Of a stretch of DNA of 64,000 bases, positions 60,660 to 64,000 are shown in pieces. Source of the stretch: Ornithinimicrobium laminariae (GTDB lineage: Bacteria; Actinomycetota; Actinomycetes; Actinomycetales; Dermatophilaceae); contig NZ_JAHZSU010000001.1 in the NCBI RefSeq assembly GCF_019457945.1, positions 701,538-765,537 of the forward strand, read 5' to 3'. The number at the start of each line of letters is the position of its first letter. The first letter of the stretch is position 1. The translations under genes and the position numbers were made by a program. Below the pieces are notes generated by a model. That model searched no databases and was not told where the DNA came from. It worked only from the letters and a program-made list of their open reading frames with translations.

Positions 60660-60743
60660 ACTCCGACTGTATGCCGGGCGTGGGCTTGGCAACGAATGCG
60701 GCTCGCGCTGACCCGACTAATGAGCCAACGATCCTCGGTGTTG

Positions 60744-61412
60744 CTAGGCGGTCGGCGGGCGCTGGTTGTAGTCGTCGGCGAACTCTTGCCCCGTCATCGC
60801 CAGCACTGCATTTTGAATCTCATCGGTGACTGCTCGTCGGGCCTTGCCGGCCGGGACGCCCGCATACTTCTCAGCGACGTTGATCGGCTTGCCAAACTCA
60901 ACGGTGAACTTGCGGATCTTAGGCAAAGCAGAGCCCACTGGCTGCAGTTGATCGGTGCCCTTCAACGCCACCGGCACCACCGGGCATTTTGCTTCCAGGG
61001 CCAACCAAGCCACTCCGGTGCGGAAGCGATAGAGCCGGCCGTCGCGCGAACGGGTGCCTTCGGGGTAGATGCCAAAGGCGCCACCGTCTTTGAGGTGGTC
61101 CAACGCGAGATCTAGTGACTCTTGTGCTGCCCGAGCACTGTCGCGCTCAACCGGGATAGACCCGATTGAGGTGAACCAGGTCTTGCTCACCCAGCCTTTG
61201 ACCCCCTTGCCCGTGAAGTACTCCGACTTGGCCAAGAAGGCCACCTGTCGCGGAGCAGTCAGCGGGATAGCCACGCTGTCGGCGAACGACAAGTGGTTGC
61301 TAGCCAGAATGACCGGGCCACTCGAGGGAACATTTTCAGCCCCAATGATCTCTGGCCGCCACAGCCCGAGGGCCGCCGGGCGAACAGTGAAGTGCAAGAT
61401 GCGATAGAGCAC
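60744..61412 (-). CDS. 1-acyl-sn-glycerol-3-phosphate acyltransferase (PlsC type)
   Basis: 222 aa phospholipid-synthesis acyltransferase. The catalytic NHLSFAD is H-x4-D (H40, D45); GSIPVERD precedes the Arg block, and IYPEGTRSRDGRLYRFR is the substrate-binding motif (EGTR), followed by CPVVPVALKGTDQLQP. The N-terminus carries one weak hydrophobic region. It acts at the membrane to make phosphatidic acid. It lies between dnaX and recR on the same strand. Confidence 0.9.
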   Translation of the reverse strand: MLYRILHFTVRPAALGLWRPEIIGAENVPSSGPVILASNHLSFADSVAIPLTAPRQVAFLAKSEYFTGKGVKGWVSKTWFTSIGSIPVERDSARAAQESLDLALDHLKDGGAFGIYPEGTRSRDGRLYRFRTGVAWLALEAKCPVVPVALKGTDQLQPVGSALPKIRKFTVEFGKPINVAEKYAGVPAGKARRAVTDEIQNAVLAMTGQEFADDYNQRPPTA

Positions 61413-61424
61413 TAGCAGCCTTCC

Positions 61425-63938
61425 TCAGGTGACGGAATCGTCGTTGATAGCGATTACCGTACCGCCGAGGACGCTCTCAATAACAGGTTGCCCAAAGGAA
61501 CTCGACGTGTCGAGGTCTTCATCATCGTCGCTAGGCATGTCCGAACCTGGCGCTGGCGCAGGTGGTTTGGGCGGAGTCCGGACCTTTGCCACCGGCTCGG
61601 CTGGCTGCTCAGGCTCGGGATTACGCGCCCGGCGCAGGTCGGCTCCGCGCAGGTTTGCTCCGACCAGCTTGGGCTTCTTAGGCTCCGGCTGCTCGGCCTG
61701 CGCTGGCTCGGCTGTCGCTGGCTGGGCGGACGCTGACTCGTCTTGAGTAGTGGGCTGGGCTGGAGCCGCAGACCGGGGCGGCGCAGACTGGGTCGGCCCC
61801 GACTGCGCTGACGCAGGCTGCGATGACGCGCTTGCCTCAGGCTCGCTGGCCCAAGCGGGGGCGGGCTTTGACGCGGTGCTCTGCCAGTCGGCTGGTGGCT
61901 CGTACAGCGGCGGCTCCTCCATTGGCGGCCCATCGGAGTCAGGCTCTTCCATCGGCGGCGGCCCGTCGTCACGCTGAGCGGATCGCCGTGGCGCCGGGCC
62001 CTTTGGCGTCTCAGCGGTCTTCGAGGCTTCTGGCGCCTTCCCCGCATCTCGCTCAGCCGCTGCTCTGCGTAGGTCTGACCCGCGTAGACCGCTAGATTCT
62101 TTCGTTAACTCACCGGACGATTGCGGTCGCGATGCCTGGCCCCGTCCCTCTTGCGGACGTGGCTGCGTCGAGGGCTGGGCCGCCTGCGGTGACGCTCCCT
62201 GCGGCTGTGGGGCTGACTTCGGCCGAGAGGCTGGCATGGGGTCGCCCTTCACCATGGCCTCAACGCGGACGTCCAAGGCGAGCGCATCCATCAGCGCTTG
62301 CCTTGTCACTTCGGCGTGGTTGCCACGGCGGAAGGTGTCAGCCATCCCCTGAGTGGCGATTTCCAGCAAAACGCGCTCACCGTCAAAGTCGACCACCTTG
62401 GCGTTGACCGAGACGAAACTCCAGGTCACGCGGCGAATCTTCTTGATGGCGTCGAGCACCTCATCCCATTGGCGCCGGATGGCGCCCGTATCGAGGTGCC
62501 CAGCCTGGTTTTCCCGGCCTAGTCCGCTGCCTACCTGGCTCGGCCCCTGCTCAGCCGCGGACTGGTCCGGCGTTGAGCGTCGCCGCTCTGACGACCCGTG
62601 TTCTGTGGCGGGCTGCGCCGACGGGGCGGGTGTCGAATTGGGTGCGGCCGAACTGGTTGGTGCCGGCGTGGACCGGTTGGCCGACTCCTGAGCCGCAACC
62701 GGCTGCTCAGGAGCGCTAGACGTGGGCGCCGAGCGATCCTGGCGACCCTGCTCAAGCGTCGCCGTGGGCGCCGGTCCTCCGGCGCTCAGGCGACGTTCAA
62801 TGCGGTCCAGGCGTGCCGCATACCCCTGCTCTCCTGCGGCCGTGGGCAGCAGCAGTCGTGCGCAGGTCAACTCCAACACCAGGCGGTAGGACACGGCACC
62901 GGTCATCTCGGCCAAACCGCGACTCACGACATCGGCGCTGTGGGTCAACGCGGACGGGCCATAACTGCCTGCCTGCCGACGCATCCGCTCCACCTGATCA
63001 GCTGGCAGGCCGGGCAGCAGTCCACCAGCACGATCGCCAACGGCCAGCAACACGATCAAGTCGCGATAGCGCTCAAGCAAATCTTCAATGAACCGACGGG
63101 GGTCATGGCCTGACTCCATCACCCGGTCAACCTGGGCGAACGTCGTCGCTGAATCGGTGGCGGCAACGGCCTCCACAACGGCATCGAGCAACTCGGTGTC
63201 GGTGAAGCCGAGCAGAGCAGCGGTGCGCTCATAGGTCAGGCCTTCGTCCCCAGCACCCGAAATCAACTGGTCCAAAACAGAGAGCGAGTCACGCACGGAC
63301 CCGCCACCGGCACGCGTCACGAAAGAAAGCACCCCAGGCTCCAACGACACGCCCTCGGCCTCACACAACTCTTCGAGGTAGGAGGTCAGCCGCTGCGGTG
63401 GCACCAGGTGGAAGGGGTAGTGGTGGGTCCGCGACCGAATCGTCGCCAGGACCTTTTCCGGCTCCGTGGTGGCAAAGATGAACTTCACGTGCTCTGGCGG
63501 CTCTTCGACCACCTTGAGCAGGGCATTAAAACCATGTGAGGTCACCATGTGCGCTTCGTCAATGATGTAAACCTTGTAGCGCGACTGAGCTGGGCCGAAT
63601 GCTGCTCGCTCACGCAGGTCACGCGCGTCATCGACACCACCATGGCTGGCAGCGTCAATCTCGATAACGTCGATCGAACCGCTACCGCCGCGGGCCAATG
63701 CCACGCACGACTCGCATACCCCACAGGGGGTGGCTGTTGGCCCCTGCTCGCAGTTGAGGCAACGCGCCAAGATGCGGGCGCTGGTGGTCTTGCCACAGCC
63801 CCGTGGGCCACTGAAGAGGTAGGCGTGATTGACCCGCCCAGTCTTCAACGCTTGGATCAGCGGTTCGGTCACGTGCTCTTGCCCGATGACGTCAGCGAAC
63901 GTCTCGGGCCGGTAGCGGCGATACAGAGCGGTACTCAC
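61425..63938 (-). CDS. dnaX: DNA polymerase III subunits gamma/tau
   Basis: 837 aa clamp-loader ATPase. Walker A SGPRGCGKTTSARI (44-52), zinc Cys (C63, C72, C75, C78), Walker B VYIIDEAHMV with LLKVVEEPPEHVKFIFATTE, and sensor/SRC region TIRSRTHHYPF. Domain III follows to about residue 370, then long Pro/Ala/Ser/Gln-rich linkers and a tau-like C-terminal domain (WDEVLDAIKKIRRVTWSFVS ...). No programmed frameshift signal was noticed. The GTG start has AAGGGG directly upstream. The clamp-loader partner holB is at the other end of the window. Confidence 0.95.
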   Translation of the reverse strand: MSTALYRRYRPETFADVIGQEHVTEPLIQALKTGRVNHAYLFSGPRGCGKTTSARILARCLNCEQGPTATPCGVCESCVALARGGSGSIDVIEIDAASHGGVDDARDLRERAAFGPAQSRYKVYIIDEAHMVTSHGFNALLKVVEEPPEHVKFIFATTEPEKVLATIRSRTHHYPFHLVPPQRLTSYLEELCEAEGVSLEPGVLSFVTRAGGGSVRDSLSVLDQLISGAGDEGLTYERTAALLGFTDTELLDAVVEAVAATDSATTFAQVDRVMESGHDPRRFIEDLLERYRDLIVLLAVGDRAGGLLPGLPADQVERMRRQAGSYGPSALTHSADVVSRGLAEMTGAVSYRLVLELTCARLLLPTAAGEQGYAARLDRIERRLSAGGPAPTATLEQGRQDRSAPTSSAPEQPVAAQESANRSTPAPTSSAAPNSTPAPSAQPATEHGSSERRRSTPDQSAAEQGPSQVGSGLGRENQAGHLDTGAIRRQWDEVLDAIKKIRRVTWSFVSVNAKVVDFDGERVLLEIATQGMADTFRRGNHAEVTRQALMDALALDVRVEAMVKGDPMPASRPKSAPQPQGASPQAAQPSTQPRPQEGRGQASRPQSSGELTKESSGLRGSDLRRAAAERDAGKAPEASKTAETPKGPAPRRSAQRDDGPPPMEEPDSDGPPMEEPPLYEPPADWQSTASKPAPAWASEPEASASSQPASAQSGPTQSAPPRSAAPAQPTTQDESASAQPATAEPAQAEQPEPKKPKLVGANLRGADLRRARNPEPEQPAEPVAKVRTPPKPPAPAPGSDMPSDDDEDLDTSSSFGQPVIESVLGGTVIAINDDSVT

Positions 63939-63968
63939 CCCTTGACCTTAGCCGCCAACCCTGACATC

Positions 63969-63984
63969 ACGTTGACCTCAACGT
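63969..63984. promoter_or_regulatory. Palindrome upstream of dnaX
   Basis: ACGTTGA-CC-TCAACGT, two 7-bp perfect arms, 31-46 bases before the dnaX start. It could be an operator, but no regulator can be named. Confidence 0.3.
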
Positions 63985-64000
63985 TCGTCATTGTGGACGG

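Noticed and set aside
63939..64000. SRP RNA gene expected upstream of dnaX in many actinobacteria
   Set aside because: Only 62 bases remain and none shows the SRP RNA core; it may lie outside the window.

Overview
The window is a 64 kb piece of a GC-rich actinobacterial (Actinomycetota) chromosome. Evidence for this is the GTG/TTG starts, several leaderless-looking starts, a TopA with a Lys/Ala/Thr-rich histone-like tail, a Tad-like pilus locus next to a 6C small RNA, a degenerate Fic-like gene and acs (an arrangement I recall from Streptomyces and Mycobacterium), and the typical actinobacterial run nth - crp - MBL hydrolase - Nudix - RidA - DUF4177 - ponA. A genus cannot be assigned from the sequence alone; Micrococcales or a relative is a guess.

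Layout. 0-3.1 kb (minus): holB, tmk, a TipA-like MerR regulator with a textbook MerR promoter, and an Lrp/AsnC regulator divergent from a methionine gamma-lyase/cystathionine lyase-type enzyme (3.3-4.5 kb). 4.5-6.4 kb: an AbiE-like (type IV) toxin-antitoxin pair with an inverted repeat in its promoter. 6.5-10.4 kb: 2H phosphoesterase, HAD phosphatase, topA. 10.6-15.6 kb: a lipoprotein, then a TetR regulator and a heterodimeric multidrug-type ABC exporter with a perfect 20-bp operator. 15.8-17.7 kb: small unknown protein and a HemK-like methyltransferase.

17.7-20.8 kb is the accessory region. It holds the broken 3' end of an amidohydrolase gene, abutting what looks like the DNA-binding end of a serine recombinase, then an uncharacterised two-gene cassette (386 + 162 aa, start/stop overlapping), a strong hairpin, a pair of very small genes and a further coding remnant. 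This is the best candidate for an undescribed system.

20.8-34.4 kb: MrfA-like helicase, membrane proteins and a lipoprotein; the Tad locus, split in two by a flavoprotein gene and a universal stress protein gene; the 6C RNA; a Fic-like protein that has lost its catalytic motif; acs. A structured non-coding stretch (34.50-34.68 kb) follows acs. 34.8-43.5 kb: Holin-X protein, CoA pyrophosphatase-type Nudix, nth, crp (with a near-consensus Crp site upstream), MBL hydrolase, Nudix, RidA, a 54-aa DUF4177 protein, a D-amino-acid dehydrogenase-like flavoprotein and a class A penicillin-binding protein. 43.6-51.6 kb: GatB/YqeY protein, metallophosphoesterase, tRNA-Pro(CGG), cation/proton antiporter, L,D-transpeptidase, a polar amino-acid ABC importer, a small P-loop kinase and an SMP-30 lactonase-like protein. 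51.7-59.3 kb: ABC-F protein and the complete Mrp antiporter operon with fused A/B subunits. 59.4-64 kb (minus): DUF5063 protein, recR, plsC-type acyltransferase and dnaX.

Functional themes are DNA replication and repair (holB, dnaX, topA, nth, recR), cell-envelope building (PBP, L,D-transpeptidase, pilus), ion and pH homeostasis (Mrp, CPA-type antiporter), local transcription control with visible operators, and at least two probable mobile or defence modules.
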